The translations under genes and the position numbers were made by a program. The notes beneath the pieces were generated by a model. It ran no database searches. It was given only the letters and a program-made list of their open reading frames with translations, and had not been told where the DNA came from. A DNA stretch of 64,000 bases from Paenibacillus zeirhizosphaerae (GTDB lineage: Bacteria > Bacillota > Bacilli > Paenibacillales > Paenibacillaceae). Shown here one piece after another: positions 34,890 to 43,065 of this stretch (positions are counted from its first letter, which is position 1; each line of letters begins with the position of its first letter). The stretch spans positions 62,001 to 126,000 of the forward strand of contig NZ_JAPCKK010000031.1 of NCBI RefSeq assembly GCF_030705605.1. Reading direction: 5' to 3'.

Positions 34890-36232
34890 CGTATCACTTC
34901 TCTTTTGCGGAAATCGTTTTGATTGGCTGTCTGGTACAGACAGTTCAGATACCAGCAGAAAGGAATAATCATTTGAACTGTCGACAAGGTGTTATCGGAA
35001 AAAGAATACATCAGAAATCCAACAATTAAGCCTGCATAGTACGGCTTGATCGGCTTGGGAAGAGAGCGGTAAATAAGAACGAACACGATCAGCAGGGAGA
35101 GCATCAGCAGCCCGCAGCCTATATATCCTGTATCAAAATAAAAGCGGATGTATTCGTTATGCGGAACGACAAAGCCTCTGAACAGTGTTCCATCGTTCGC
35201 CACAGTCACGGCACCTAGTCCTCTCCCCGACCACGGATAATCATGCACCTTGCTTAAGAAAAATTCCCACGCCTCCGTCCTCCCCGACAGATCGATACCT
35301 TCATCTGTCTGTCGTTCGAAGGAACGCTTTTCCAAGTTATCCCACTGCATAGCCAAAGCGCCGAGGACAAGTATGAACGAACCCGCCAGAGGAAGAAGAT
35401 AGTTGATTTTCCCTCTGAGATACTGCCGTGAAATGTCATACAGATATACAAGTAACATCAAAACCAGTGCCAGAATCGGACCTCTGGTGCCGGTGGAAAT
35501 CAAAATCAGAAAATTGAGCGCCAGTACCGCATAAAAAAGCACCGTCTGCTGTGATCTGCGCTTGAGTTCAATCAGCGAAACCGCGATACCAAGAAAAGCA
35601 AGCATCGCCAGATGTGGCGGAATGTTCGCTCCCTGCAACCTTACAGCTCCGGTAAATTCGACTGCCGCTAACGAATGCAGACCCGCTGCTGACAAGAGAA
35701 CACCTACACTCACGCTGATGATCGGCAGCAGACTGATCATGGTGATATGCTTCTGCGCCACTTCCTTCTTCCACTTAATCAGCAGGAAGACAAAAGGAAG
35801 TGACAGCCCGATAAACGCCTTAAGCGCAATGGAGGCCGTCAATGTCGGCAGCCATACTGAAAAGGTGAAGGTGATCCCTAGCATGGCGATGAGTGCAAGT
35901 ATCGGATAGCTGAATTTCAAACGAATGCCATACACCAGCATACACGGGACGAGCAGTGCTAGAATTCCAAGCTTGTAAAGAGATAGAATCTCTATTCCGA
36001 AGACGCTGCCCGAATACAAGGAGTCTACAGAAACCGCCGTGCTAACCAGCACCACATAACTGATCCGCTCCGGATGCCGGATGGAGACAACCAGCAGCAG
36101 CAGCAGACATACTGCAGCAAGACTGATTATCGGCTGGTATGTAGCCGCGATTCCTACAAACAGTGCGGCTGCAAGGAAGATAAATCCGTACTGCAGGGTG
36201 TTTATTCTTGCAAGCCATGGATAATTACTCAT
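34886..36232 (-). CDS. Second Wzy-like polymerase (O-antigen ligase family)
   Basis: A 448-residue polytopic membrane protein with about ten to twelve helices and a large extracellular loop (about 300-350) containing RTEAWEFFLSKVHDYPWSGRGLGAV and VPHNEYIRFYFDTG. The W-x-GxG and HNEY-type motifs are the Wzy_C/WaaL signature (the conserved His of PHNEY in the ligase and polymerase family). The ATG follows GAGAGGTG. It is a stronger match to the ligase/polymerase family than the polymerase at 32517-33956. Confidence 0.88.
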   Translation of the reverse strand: MSNYPWLARINTLQYGFIFLAAALFVGIAATYQPIISLAAVCLLLLLVVSIRHPERISYVVLVSTAVSVDSLYSGSVFGIEILSLYKLGILALLVPCMLVYGIRLKFSYPILALIAMLGITFTFSVWLPTLTASIALKAFIGLSLPFVFLLIKWKKEVAQKHITMISLLPIISVSVGVLLSAAGLHSLAAVEFTGAVRLQGANIPPHLAMLAFLGIAVSLIELKRRSQQTVLFYAVLALNFLILISTGTRGPILALVLMLLVYLYDISRQYLRGKINYLLPLAGSFILVLGALAMQWDNLEKRSFERQTDEGIDLSGRTEAWEFFLSKVHDYPWSGRGLGAVTVANDGTLFRGFVVPHNEYIRFYFDTGYIGCGLLMLSLLIVFVLIYRSLPKPIKPYYAGLIVGFLMYSFSDNTLSTVQMIIPFCWYLNCLYQTANQNDFRKREVIR

Positions 36233-36245
36233 CTTTCAACACCTC

Positions 36246-37184
36246 TCACCCTGCAGCAGATTCACTTTTACGGTTACGGACCGTATCCATGGTCCCGCGG
36301 ATGCTTTCCAGTCTGCAGCGGTTCAGCAACTTGCTGCCTTCAGAGCGTGCATTCAGGGAACGGAACACAATATACAACAGCTTCGCCGCCGTTTTCCCTA
36401 TCAACATCACCCTTTCTTTCAGGCTGGTGCATTGGACCGCGTTGGACATCCCCTGGCAGTAATAACGATTCATAATCCATTCCTTGGTCAAGCGGGCAGC
36501 GGGGACGAAATGATCGACCGCCATGTCTGGATGGTATTTGACTAAACCGCCTTTTCTGCGGATTTGTTCGAATACCCAGGACTCTTCGCCAGACAGAAGA
36601 AGATTCCCCTTTCTGCCCAGATGAAGCGGGAAGAGGTTATCCTGCAAAGCCTCACTGCGCATGGCCATGTTGGCGCCGAACGGATTCAGACTGCGCGGGT
36701 ACTCCTTTTCTTCCTGGCCGAGATTCACGATCGTATAAGGAAGCTCAAGCGGACCCGTAAGCCATGCGGGACGATCGGATTCAAATATAGGTGCAATAGG
36801 GCCGCCCATAGCACTCATGTCCGAGTTCCGTTCAAAAGCGGAAATAATCGTGCGAATCCATGCAGTTGCCGGAATCGCATCATCATCCAGAAAGGCAATA
36901 ATCTCGGCTGCCGCCAGCCGGATGCCCGCATTGCGTGCCGCAGAAAGGCCCTGTTCGGCTTCAAAATGATATGTCACATTAACGAATTCCTTGTGTGCAG
37001 CGATAAAGCGACGCACAACCTCTGCCGTATGATCGGAGGAGCGGTTATCCACCACGATGATTTCAGCCCGATCCAGTTCATGCAGGCTCAGTAGAGAAAC
37101 AAGCGTTTTGTCCAACAGGTCAGCGCGGTTATAGGTGCAAATAATGACCGATAGATCAGGCCGGGAAAAGTTGGGCTTTTCCAT
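36246..37184 (-). CDS. GT2 family glycosyltransferase
   Basis: A 312-residue GT-A enzyme with LSVIICTYNRADLLDKTLVSL at the start, EIIVVDNRSSDHTAEV, and the metal-binding AFLDDDAIP (near 94-102). LSGEESWVFEQIRRKGG in the acceptor region is typical of the family. It overlaps the sugar transferase gene by one base in a TGATG arrangement. It probably adds the second or a later sugar to the lipid-linked precursor. Confidence 0.9.
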   Translation of the reverse strand: MEKPNFSRPDLSVIICTYNRADLLDKTLVSLLSLHELDRAEIIVVDNRSSDHTAEVVRRFIAAHKEFVNVTYHFEAEQGLSAARNAGIRLAAAEIIAFLDDDAIPATAWIRTIISAFERNSDMSAMGGPIAPIFESDRPAWLTGPLELPYTIVNLGQEEKEYPRSLNPFGANMAMRSEALQDNLFPLHLGRKGNLLLSGEESWVFEQIRRKGGLVKYHPDMAVDHFVPAARLTKEWIMNRYYCQGMSNAVQCTSLKERVMLIGKTAAKLLYIVFRSLNARSEGSKLLNRCRLESIRGTMDTVRNRKSESAAG

Positions 37185-37882
37185 CAGTATGCATCCCTAG
37201 AGAAAATCATCATAAATGCCGTTTTCACGATGATTTTAAGATCAAGCCAGGTGCTGCGGACATGGATGTATTTCAAATCCATCTGCACCATTTCCTCAAA
37301 GCCGACGCTGTTGCGGGCAGTTACCTGCCAGTAACCTGTACAGCCGGGTGTTACCAGCAACCTCTGTTTATCGTAATCCGAATACTGCTCCACTTCGCTT
37401 GGCAACGGTGGACGTGGACCAACCAGACTCATATCGCCAATCAGCACGTTCCAAAGCTGGGGAATTTCATCGATGCTGGTTTTGCGCAGAAATCTGCCCA
37501 TCTTGGTTATGCGTGGATCGTTCTTAATCTTGAACATCGCTCCGCTGACCTCATTCAGTGCCATTAAATCCTTCTTCAGTTCCTCCGCATTGGACACCAT
37601 AGAGCGAAATTTGTACATGTTGAACAGCTTTTCATTTTTTCCAACCCTCGTTTGTTTGAAGAAAACTGTACCTTTGGGATCCTCCAGCTTGATCAAAATC
37701 GCTATGACCACGAACAGCGGCAGCAATACGATCAACCCGACCGCACTCAGAATCATATCCAGCAAACGCTTCGTAACCAGATAGGATGTCTTGTCCTGCA
37801 TTTGTTTCGTTCCATATGGCATGTAAAACGTCGTACCCGGCATGACAGCCTCATAGTCGTCCGGCAGATTTTCCATGCTCAT
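37184..37882 (-). CDS. Undecaprenyl-phosphate sugar-1-phosphate transferase (priming enzyme)
   Basis: A 232-residue member of the bacterial sugar transferase family (WbaP/EpsL/CpsE C-terminal type). After a polar N-terminus (about 1-35) there is one membrane helix-hairpin (about 37-66), then the conserved GTVFFKQTRVGKNEKLFNMYKFRSMV, the FLRKTSIDEIPQLWNVLIGDMSLVGPRPPLP core and the CTGYWQVTARNSVGFEEMVQMDLKYI end. It starts repeat unit synthesis by attaching hexose-1-phosphate, probably glucose, to undecaprenyl phosphate. AGGAGGG before ATG. Confidence 0.93.
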   Translation of the reverse strand: MSMENLPDDYEAVMPGTTFYMPYGTKQMQDKTSYLVTKRLLDMILSAVGLIVLLPLFVVIAILIKLEDPKGTVFFKQTRVGKNEKLFNMYKFRSMVSNAEELKKDLMALNEVSGAMFKIKNDPRITKMGRFLRKTSIDEIPQLWNVLIGDMSLVGPRPPLPSEVEQYSDYDKQRLLVTPGCTGYWQVTARNSVGFEEMVQMDLKYIHVRSTWLDLKIIVKTAFMMIFSRDAY

Positions 37883-37899
37883 GCTTTAAAGCCCTCCTC

Positions 37900-38790
37900 T
37901 CAACCGACAGTTGTTGGGTGTTCAGCTTTAGCCAGCCAATCCGTCATAGCTTCCAGCACCGACTCGCGCAGGTCGCCATTTTTCAGTGCAAATTCAAGTG
38001 TTGTCAGAACAAAGCCCAGACGTTCGCCCACATCATAACGGACACCTTCGAAGTCATAAGCGTACACGCGCTCGCTTTGATTCAGCTTTTGGATGGCATC
38101 GGTCAATTGAATTTCACCGCCTGCCCCTTTTTCCTGCAGATCCAGATATTTAAAGATTTTCGGTGAAAACACATAACGTCCCATAATCGCCAAGTTCGAC
38201 GGTGCCGTTCCTTTGGACGGCTTCTCCACAAAGTTGTTGACCCGGTACAGTCGGCCATCCTGAAGATCCGGTTCGATGATACCGTAACGATGTGTTACTT
38301 CGTCCGGTACGCTTTGCACGCCTATCACCGAATTTTGCGTGTCTTCATATTGTTCAATCAACTGCCGGAGGCACGGTGTTTGTCCGGTGACAATGTCATC
38401 TCCCAGCAGTACGCCAAATGGCTCATCCCCGATAAAACGTCTTGCGCACCAAACGGCATGCCCCAGACCTTTCGGCTCTTTCTGCCGGATGTAGTGAATA
38501 TCCACTTTGGAAGAACGCTGTACTTCCTGTAAAATTTCAAGCTTGCCGTCCTCCAGCAGTCTGGATTCCAGCTCAAATGCGTTGTCGAAGTGATCCTCAA
38601 TGGCGCGTTTGCCCTTTCCTGTCACGATGATGATATCCTCAATACCGGATTCAATCGCTTCTTCCACAATGTATTGAATGGTCGGCTTGTTGATAATCGG
38701 CAGCATCTCTTTCGGCATGGCCTTGGTCGCAGGCAGAAAGCGCGTTCCGAGACCCGCTGCTGGTATGATCGCTTTTTTCACTTTTTTCAT
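37900..38790 (-). CDS. galU: UTP-glucose-1-phosphate uridylyltransferase
   Basis: A 296-residue nucleotidyltransferase, with the GtaB/GalU signature [27 protein letters not shown] at the start, [15 protein letters not shown] and the GVLLGDD motif, and VEKPSKG. It makes UDP-glucose, which the priming transferase and Ugd use. The ATG is preceded by AGGAGG. The genome probably has further copies, as housekeeping galU genes are usually separate, but that cannot be seen here. Confidence 0.94.
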   Translation of the reverse strand: MKKVKKAIIPAAGLGTRFLPATKAMPKEMLPIINKPTIQYIVEEAIESGIEDIIIVTGKGKRAIEDHFDNAFELESRLLEDGKLEILQEVQRSSKVDIHYIRQKEPKGLGHAVWCARRFIGDEPFGVLLGDDIVTGQTPCLRQLIEQYEDTQNSVIGVQSVPDEVTHRYGIIEPDLQDGRLYRVNNFVEKPSKGTAPSNLAIMGRYVFSPKIFKYLDLQEKGAGGEIQLTDAIQKLNQSERVYAYDFEGVRYDVGERLGFVLTTLEFALKNGDLRESVLEAMTDWLAKAEHPTTVG

Positions 38791-38819
38791 CGCACTCGTC
38801 CTCCTAGCGTTTTATATGA

Positions 38820-39461
38820 CTACATTTTCACCTGATTCATCACGATGCCCAGCAACGTTGCTCCAGCCTGATCCATTAGCTGCTTCGTCTTGCGCAAGCT
38901 TTCTCTTTTAGTACTGGCATGCTTCGCCACCAAGATGACACCGTCCGTAAGAGAGGCCAGCAGACGGGCATCCGTATAATCCAAAGCCGAAGGACTGTCA
39001 AGCAGGATAAGATCGTATTCGTTCTTCAACTCATCCAGCAGTGCCGTCATCCGCTCCCCGCCAAACAAATCGGGCGCATTGTACAAATTCTCCCCACCCG
39101 GTACAACATACAGCTCCTGTCCGCCTTTGCGCAGGATTTCTTTGGAGGAGGCACCTCCGCGCAAGTATGCCGACAAACCATTTGTATTCTCCATGCCAAA
39201 TGCTTCATGAAGGGAGGACTGGCGCAGATCACAATCGATAAGAACCACCTTACGCCCCTCCTGAGCAAAGGAAACGCCTAAATTGGCCAACAAGGTTGTT
39301 TTTCCTTCCCCTTTATCCGGCGAAGCAAACATCAGGACGGTCCCCCGGTCTGTATGGCGCAAAACCTGCTGATGGATATAGGTACGCAGGGAACGGAAGG
39401 ACTCCGATATGTAGGACGCCGGATTACTTTCGGCAATCAACGTGTCATTCAATCGCAGCAT
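38820..39461 (-). CDS. BY-kinase-like ATPase (CpsD/CapB/YwqD family)
   Basis: A 213-residue P-loop protein of the bacterial tyrosine kinase family. Walker A is DKGEGKTTLLANLG, Walker A' VVLIDCDLR, and Walker B LILLDSP; the N-terminal ESFRSLRTYI is the docking region for the partner YveK-like protein. The protein ends at QVKM with no tyrosine-rich tail, whereas active BY-kinases normally carry a cluster of C-terminal tyrosines that they autophosphorylate. It may therefore work only as an ATPase switch. Overlaps the chain-length regulator gene by 17 bases. Confidence 0.9.
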   Translation of the reverse strand: MLRLNDTLIAESNPASYISESFRSLRTYIHQQVLRHTDRGTVLMFASPDKGEGKTTLLANLGVSFAQEGRKVVLIDCDLRQSSLHEAFGMENTNGLSAYLRGGASSKEILRKGGQELYVVPGGENLYNAPDLFGGERMTALLDELKNEYDLILLDSPSALDYTDARLLASLTDGVILVAKHASTKRESLRKTKQLMDQAGATLLGIVMNQVKM

Positions 39462-40188
39462 AAGTTCGCTCCCCCACTCGTTCTTTTGAATTTCCTACAG
39501 TTCCGCTCAGGTCTTTCTTCCTCATGAGCGGAATGCTTCCGATGACCGGAAGGCCCAGATCCGCCTCGGCTTCCTTCTCATTGCGCAGCGTGGCGTTAAT
39601 GCTCTCCAGGAAAACAATCGTTCCCAAAGCGATCATCAAGGACACCAAGAAGCTGATTGCAATATTCATGACCGGACTACCGTTGATCGGCTCCGGCTGA
39701 TTTACGATATCGGCCAGGTTCAAAATTTTCACATTATTCATATTCATCAATTCAGGAACGGAGCGTGTGAACGTCTGAGTTATGGAGTTTACCATAGCAG
39801 CGGCCGTCTGGTAGTCCTCCCCTTCGATGGTCAGCCCGATCACCTGACTTTTGTCCGAGGACTGAATCTTCAGCTTTTCAGATAGCTCTGATGGGTTCAC
39901 CCCGAATTCCGGATGCTCGGCAACGACTTTGCCCATAATGGCAGGAGATGTGAGAATTTGTCTGTAGCTCTCCACCAGATTAAGGCTTGTGCTTACCTGG
40001 TTCAGTTCATTGCTGCCTTCTGCTCCGGTAATGTTATTAATAAGCAATTGACTGGAAGCAGAGTACACCGGTTTCACAAAATTTTCACTGACATAAAACG
40101 TCGTGATGCATGAAATCAATACGAATGCCGCAATCAGCCACAGCCTTTTCCTTATTAACACTAGATAGTCCAATATCGTCTTCTCCAC
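39445..40188 (-). CDS. Chain-length determinant / polysaccharide co-polymerase (Wzz-YveK family)
   Basis: A 247-residue membrane protein. Transmembrane helices near 18-36 and 170-190 frame an extracellular helical domain. The C-terminal part has the ATLRNEKEAEADLGLPVIGSIP segment that contacts and activates the BY-kinase. The initiator is GTG at 40188, after AAGGGAGG. As the first gene of the operon it is directly behind the candidate promoter. It sets polymer length together with the ATPase and the polymerases. Confidence 0.92.
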   Translation of the reverse strand: MEKTILDYLVLIRKRLWLIAAFVLISCITTFYVSENFVKPVYSASSQLLINNITGAEGSNELNQVSTSLNLVESYRQILTSPAIMGKVVAEHPEFGVNPSELSEKLKIQSSDKSQVIGLTIEGEDYQTAAAMVNSITQTFTRSVPELMNMNNVKILNLADIVNQPEPINGSPVMNIAISFLVSLMIALGTIVFLESINATLRNEKEAEADLGLPVIGSIPLMRKKDLSGTVGNSKERVGERTYAAIE

Positions 40189-40218
40189 AGATATCCTCCC
40201 TTCCGCCTTTTTTTTCTT

Positions 40219-40248
40219 CTTATAAGAAATATATTTTCATTTTATCAA
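40219..40248 (-). promoter_or_regulatory. Candidate promoter of the EPS operon
   Basis: TTGATA at 40243-40248 and TTATAA at 40220-40225 with a 17-base spacer (or TATAAG at 18 bases), about 30 bases before the GTG of the YveK-like gene. No EAR-type antitermination RNA is visible between the early genes. Confidence 0.5.
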
Positions 40249-40298
40249 TGGCATCTATAACGCACATGGACCCTATCGGCACTTTGATCGGAACTAAG

Positions 40299-40317
40299 GT
40301 GGTGATTTATCTACCAC
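40299..40317. promoter_or_regulatory. Inverted repeat upstream of the EPS promoter
   Basis: GTGGT-gatttatct-ACCAC, centred about 60 bases upstream of the -35 box, is the right place for an activator. The adjacent NarL-type response regulator is an obvious candidate, but this is inference. Confidence 0.4.
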
Positions 40318-40366
40318 TTCCGTTCATTTTTTGGTATACTTTTGGACCATCTTTTTATGGAAAATA

Positions 40367-40395
40367 AAAAAACACGGAACAGCTTCCGTGTTTTT
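40367..40395. terminator. Bidirectional terminator between the regulator and EPS operon
   Basis: AAAAACACGGAA pairs with TTCCGTGTTTTT around a 4-base loop, with T runs on both strands. It follows the response regulator stop and precedes the EPS promoter region. Confidence 0.85.
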
Positions 40396-40448
40396 ACTTT
40401 CATTTAAAATTTTAGTTAATTTTTAATAATAGTATACAATTCAGAGCA

Positions 40449-41087
40449 TCAGACGGTGGTGGTCGGTTCATATTTCGCAAGGCCAATGGCATTGGCATAA
40501 AGAGCAGCCTGTGTCCGGTCCGTCAAACGAAGTTTGGCCAGGATTTGGCTAACATGCTTTTTCACCGTAAATTCGCTGATAAATAGCTTAGCAGCAATCT
40601 CACGGTTACATGCTCCCTGCCCCAATTCAATGAGAACTTCCCTTTCCTTCGGTGTCAATTCATCGGTCAATGATCCGGCATCCTCGCGCAGCTTATTTTC
40701 CAAAATGGTCGGATCGTAATACTTGCGTCCCTTGCTCACAAGCTGAATGGCATACAGCAATTCCTCCGGTAGCGCTTCTTTCAGCACATACCCATCCACG
40801 CCTGCTTCCTCCGCTTTCAGAAAATCTTCACGACTTGCAGAGGAGGTCAGCAAAATAAACTTGCCGCTAAAGCCCTTTCGGCGTGATGCCTTGATGATAT
40901 CCAGACCGGATTCATCTCCCAGCTTCAGATCCAACAGGACCAAGTCCGGTTGTGTTTCTTCGAGGACCATCAGAGCTTCCCGTTGATTTTTGGCCTCTCC
41001 TGCAAATTGTACATTCGGCTGCATAGATATTACCGCAGCGAGTCCTCTCCTTACTAAAGGATGATCATCTACAATGACAATTTTCAT
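40449..41087 (-). CDS. NarL/LuxR-family response regulator
   Basis: A 212-residue regulator with a receiver domain (DDHPLVRRG near 8-16, phosphoacceptor Asp in LVLLDLKLGDESG) and a C-terminal LuxR-type helix-turn-helix (LTPKEREVLIELGQGACNREIAAKLFISEFTVKKHVSQILAKL). The ATG at 41087 follows AGGAGGTCGTGTG; a GTG at 41090 is less likely. It pairs with the sensor kinase 35 bases upstream and probably regulates the divergent or adjacent EPS genes, as LiaRS/DegSU-like pairs do elsewhere. No direct evidence of a target. Confidence 0.92.
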   Translation of the reverse strand: MKIVIVDDHPLVRRGLAAVISMQPNVQFAGEAKNQREALMVLEETQPDLVLLDLKLGDESGLDIIKASRRKGFSGKFILLTSSASREDFLKAEEAGVDGYVLKEALPEELLYAIQLVSKGRKYYDPTILENKLREDAGSLTDELTPKEREVLIELGQGACNREIAAKLFISEFTVKKHVSQILAKLRLTDRTQAALYANAIGLAKYEPTTTV

Positions 41088-41122
41088 CACACGACCTCCT
41101 GTTCCTAGTGGAATGATTCAGT

Positions 41123-42769
41123 TCACTGAATTCGTTCGGCTGCCTGGACGGGAATCGCGATTACAATCTCGGTTCCTTTCCCGACTGCGCTGGAGACACT
41201 AAATTCACCTCCCATAGAACGTGCAAGGTATTCCATATTCCTCATACCAAGTCCACCCTCCGATCCAATCTCCTCCCCTCCAGCCGCAAGCTTCTCGGTC
41301 CTGAACCCGATCCCGTCATCCAAAATGGCCAGTTCAACCTGCTGCGGTGTCAGCGTAAGCTTCACCTGAATCTGCTTGGCATGACCGTGGCGAATGGCAT
41401 TGCCGGCCGACTCCGATATGATGCGAAATAATGCTTTCTGGTATGGGTAAGGGAGCGTATACTGATCTCCCGTGTTGTGCAGCTCGATCTGTACGTTGTT
41501 TAGCCGAGACAGCATATGCAAATGACTCTTTACCGTTGCCATCCAGGTCGGTCCGCCGCTCTTCTTGGAGCTTAGACTATGAATGGCAAGCTTTAATTCG
41601 CGCACCGCCTGATTCGCAGATTCCTGAATCAATTCAATCTGCTCATCCACCTGGGCCCTGCCAAGCTGATGCCACGTTTGCCGCAGCGAATGGGCTGCAT
41701 AGACAATCCCGAACAAACTCTGCGATACATTGTCATGCATTTCATTGGCGATCCGGTTCTGCTCATTCGTCACCAGCAACTGGCTTTCGACCCGTTCCAA
41801 CTCATAACGTTCGAGGAAAATCGCACTTAGCTCCGCAAGAAATATGAGCTGCTGTACAAGCCAGCGCCTTCTTCCCATTCCTTGCTCCGGGTCAAGCTTT
41901 ACACCGATCGCTGCCACAAACCGCGTGGTCATAGGCACCGTAATCATCAAAAAATCTCCCCATTCCGGGAAGTTCTTGAAGAATGGCTCCTGCTCCAAGC
42001 GGAATTGCTCACGATAGGCAGCCAGCTCCTGAAATAGTTTCAGCTCTTCATCCGCTGCCCAGCCCGTCTGGCTGCTCGCCGGCGCGTCCTCGACTTCCCT
42101 ATTATCCAGCCAGAAGAACGCTTTGCTCTGCTTGGTAAGCTTCACTGCATAATCCGAGATGACCTGCCCCATATTCATTGCTTTGTTGTGACTTGCCGTC
42201 TCCATGATGTGATACAGCGATTTGATATGATCCATCGTTTCATTGGTTCGCTCATTCGCCTTCACAAGCTCCCTCTTCATAGTGCCGATCACCTGCATCG
42301 CCATCGTTGTCAAGGCCAATACCAGAATCATATTCATATTTTGGAGCAGCACATCCAGGAGACTGATCCGATTCACATTGAAGAAGACATAACAAATCGT
42401 GAGCTGGATGCCGATATAAGAAATAAGCAGTGTCCAGCTATACAGAGCGCTTAAATATACCCCTGCGGCGAGAATCGGATTCATGACATACCATTTGTAC
42501 GGGCTATCCATCCCGCCGGTTAAAAACTGTAAAACTATAATTCCTAAGGCTTCCACGGCGATACATATTTTCAGTACCGGCCCTTGATTGCGATATCTAC
42601 GATAAATGTACGTAAACATCGTCACAAAAAAGAACAATAAAAAAATTAAAACCAGCTTGTGACTTAAAGTGCCTGAGTCATTTAATGCATAGGCAAGCGA
42701 TGTAAAGGCCCAGGATGCATACCTGTATACAAAGATCATCCTGCCTTCTGCTGTGGTCCTCGCTTTCAT
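41123..42769 (-). CDS. HisKA_3-type sensor histidine kinase
   Basis: A 548-residue kinase. Six or so transmembrane helices (about 12-185) precede a cytoplasmic region of about 130 residues that looks like a GAF sensor, then the NarX/DegS-type dimerisation box NRIANEMHDNVSQSLFGIVYAAHSLR with the phosphoaccepting His, and a HATPase with LDDGIGF and GLGMRNM. This is the partner of the NarL-type regulator. Its many helices suggest sensing a membrane or small-molecule signal. The ATG has AGGGTGAAAGG before it. A cre-like site lies just downstream of its promoter. Confidence 0.9.
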   Translation of the reverse strand: MKARTTAEGRMIFVYRYASWAFTSLAYALNDSGTLSHKLVLIFLLFFFVTMFTYIYRRYRNQGPVLKICIAVEALGIIVLQFLTGGMDSPYKWYVMNPILAAGVYLSALYSWTLLISYIGIQLTICYVFFNVNRISLLDVLLQNMNMILVLALTTMAMQVIGTMKRELVKANERTNETMDHIKSLYHIMETASHNKAMNMGQVISDYAVKLTKQSKAFFWLDNREVEDAPASSQTGWAADEELKLFQELAAYREQFRLEQEPFFKNFPEWGDFLMITVPMTTRFVAAIGVKLDPEQGMGRRRWLVQQLIFLAELSAIFLERYELERVESQLLVTNEQNRIANEMHDNVSQSLFGIVYAAHSLRQTWHQLGRAQVDEQIELIQESANQAVRELKLAIHSLSSKKSGGPTWMATVKSHLHMLSRLNNVQIELHNTGDQYTLPYPYQKALFRIISESAGNAIRHGHAKQIQVKLTLTPQQVELAILDDGIGFRTEKLAAGGEEIGSEGGLGMRNMEYLARSMGGEFSVSSAVGKGTEIVIAIPVQAAERIQ

Positions 42770-42868
42770 CCTTTCACCCTATTCTTTGATTAGTAGGGAA
42801 GATGAAACATCCGATGTGTTACAAAAATGATAACGAATAAAAAAAGAAATAACAAGTCGTATTGATTC

Positions 42869-42883
42869 TAGTAAACGTTTACA
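42869..42883. promoter_or_regulatory. CcpA cre-like site before the sensor kinase gene
   Basis: TAGTAAACGTTTACA matches 14 of 15 positions of the degenerate cre consensus WTGNAARCGNWWWCA and contains a perfect 12-base palindrome. It sits just downstream of a TTGACA-like promoter, where CcpA usually represses as a roadblock. Confidence 0.65.
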
Positions 42884-42886
42884 TCG

Positions 42887-42913
42887 AAAATATTTTGGTA
42901 TTTTTTATGTCAA
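42887..42913 (-). promoter_or_regulatory. Candidate promoter of the two-component operon
   Basis: A perfect TTGACA (42908-42913) and TATTTT (42887-42892) on the minus strand, with a short 15-base spacer that would make the promoter weak or activator-dependent. Confidence 0.4.
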
Positions 42914-42991
42914 ATTTCATGTTTCAGTAAACTTCTAACGGGGTAATGTCGCAATTTGTTGCATTTGTCAACAAGAGAATTATTTATTTTT

Positions 42992-43051
42992 CAAAAAAAA
43001 TGACTTACTGCCAGGAAAACTCAAAATCATCCTGTAGTAAGTCATCTTTTT
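42992..43051 (-). terminator. Terminator after gltB
   Basis: ATGACTTACT and CAGGA pair with TCCTG and AGTAAGTCAT in a long interrupted stem followed by eight T residues on the minus strand. Confidence 0.9.
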
Positions 43052-43065
43052 GTCATTATATCGAA

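Noticed and set aside
37883-39444. EAR-type antitermination RNA in the EPS operon
   Set aside because: Gaps between the early genes are too short (18-29 bases) to hold it.
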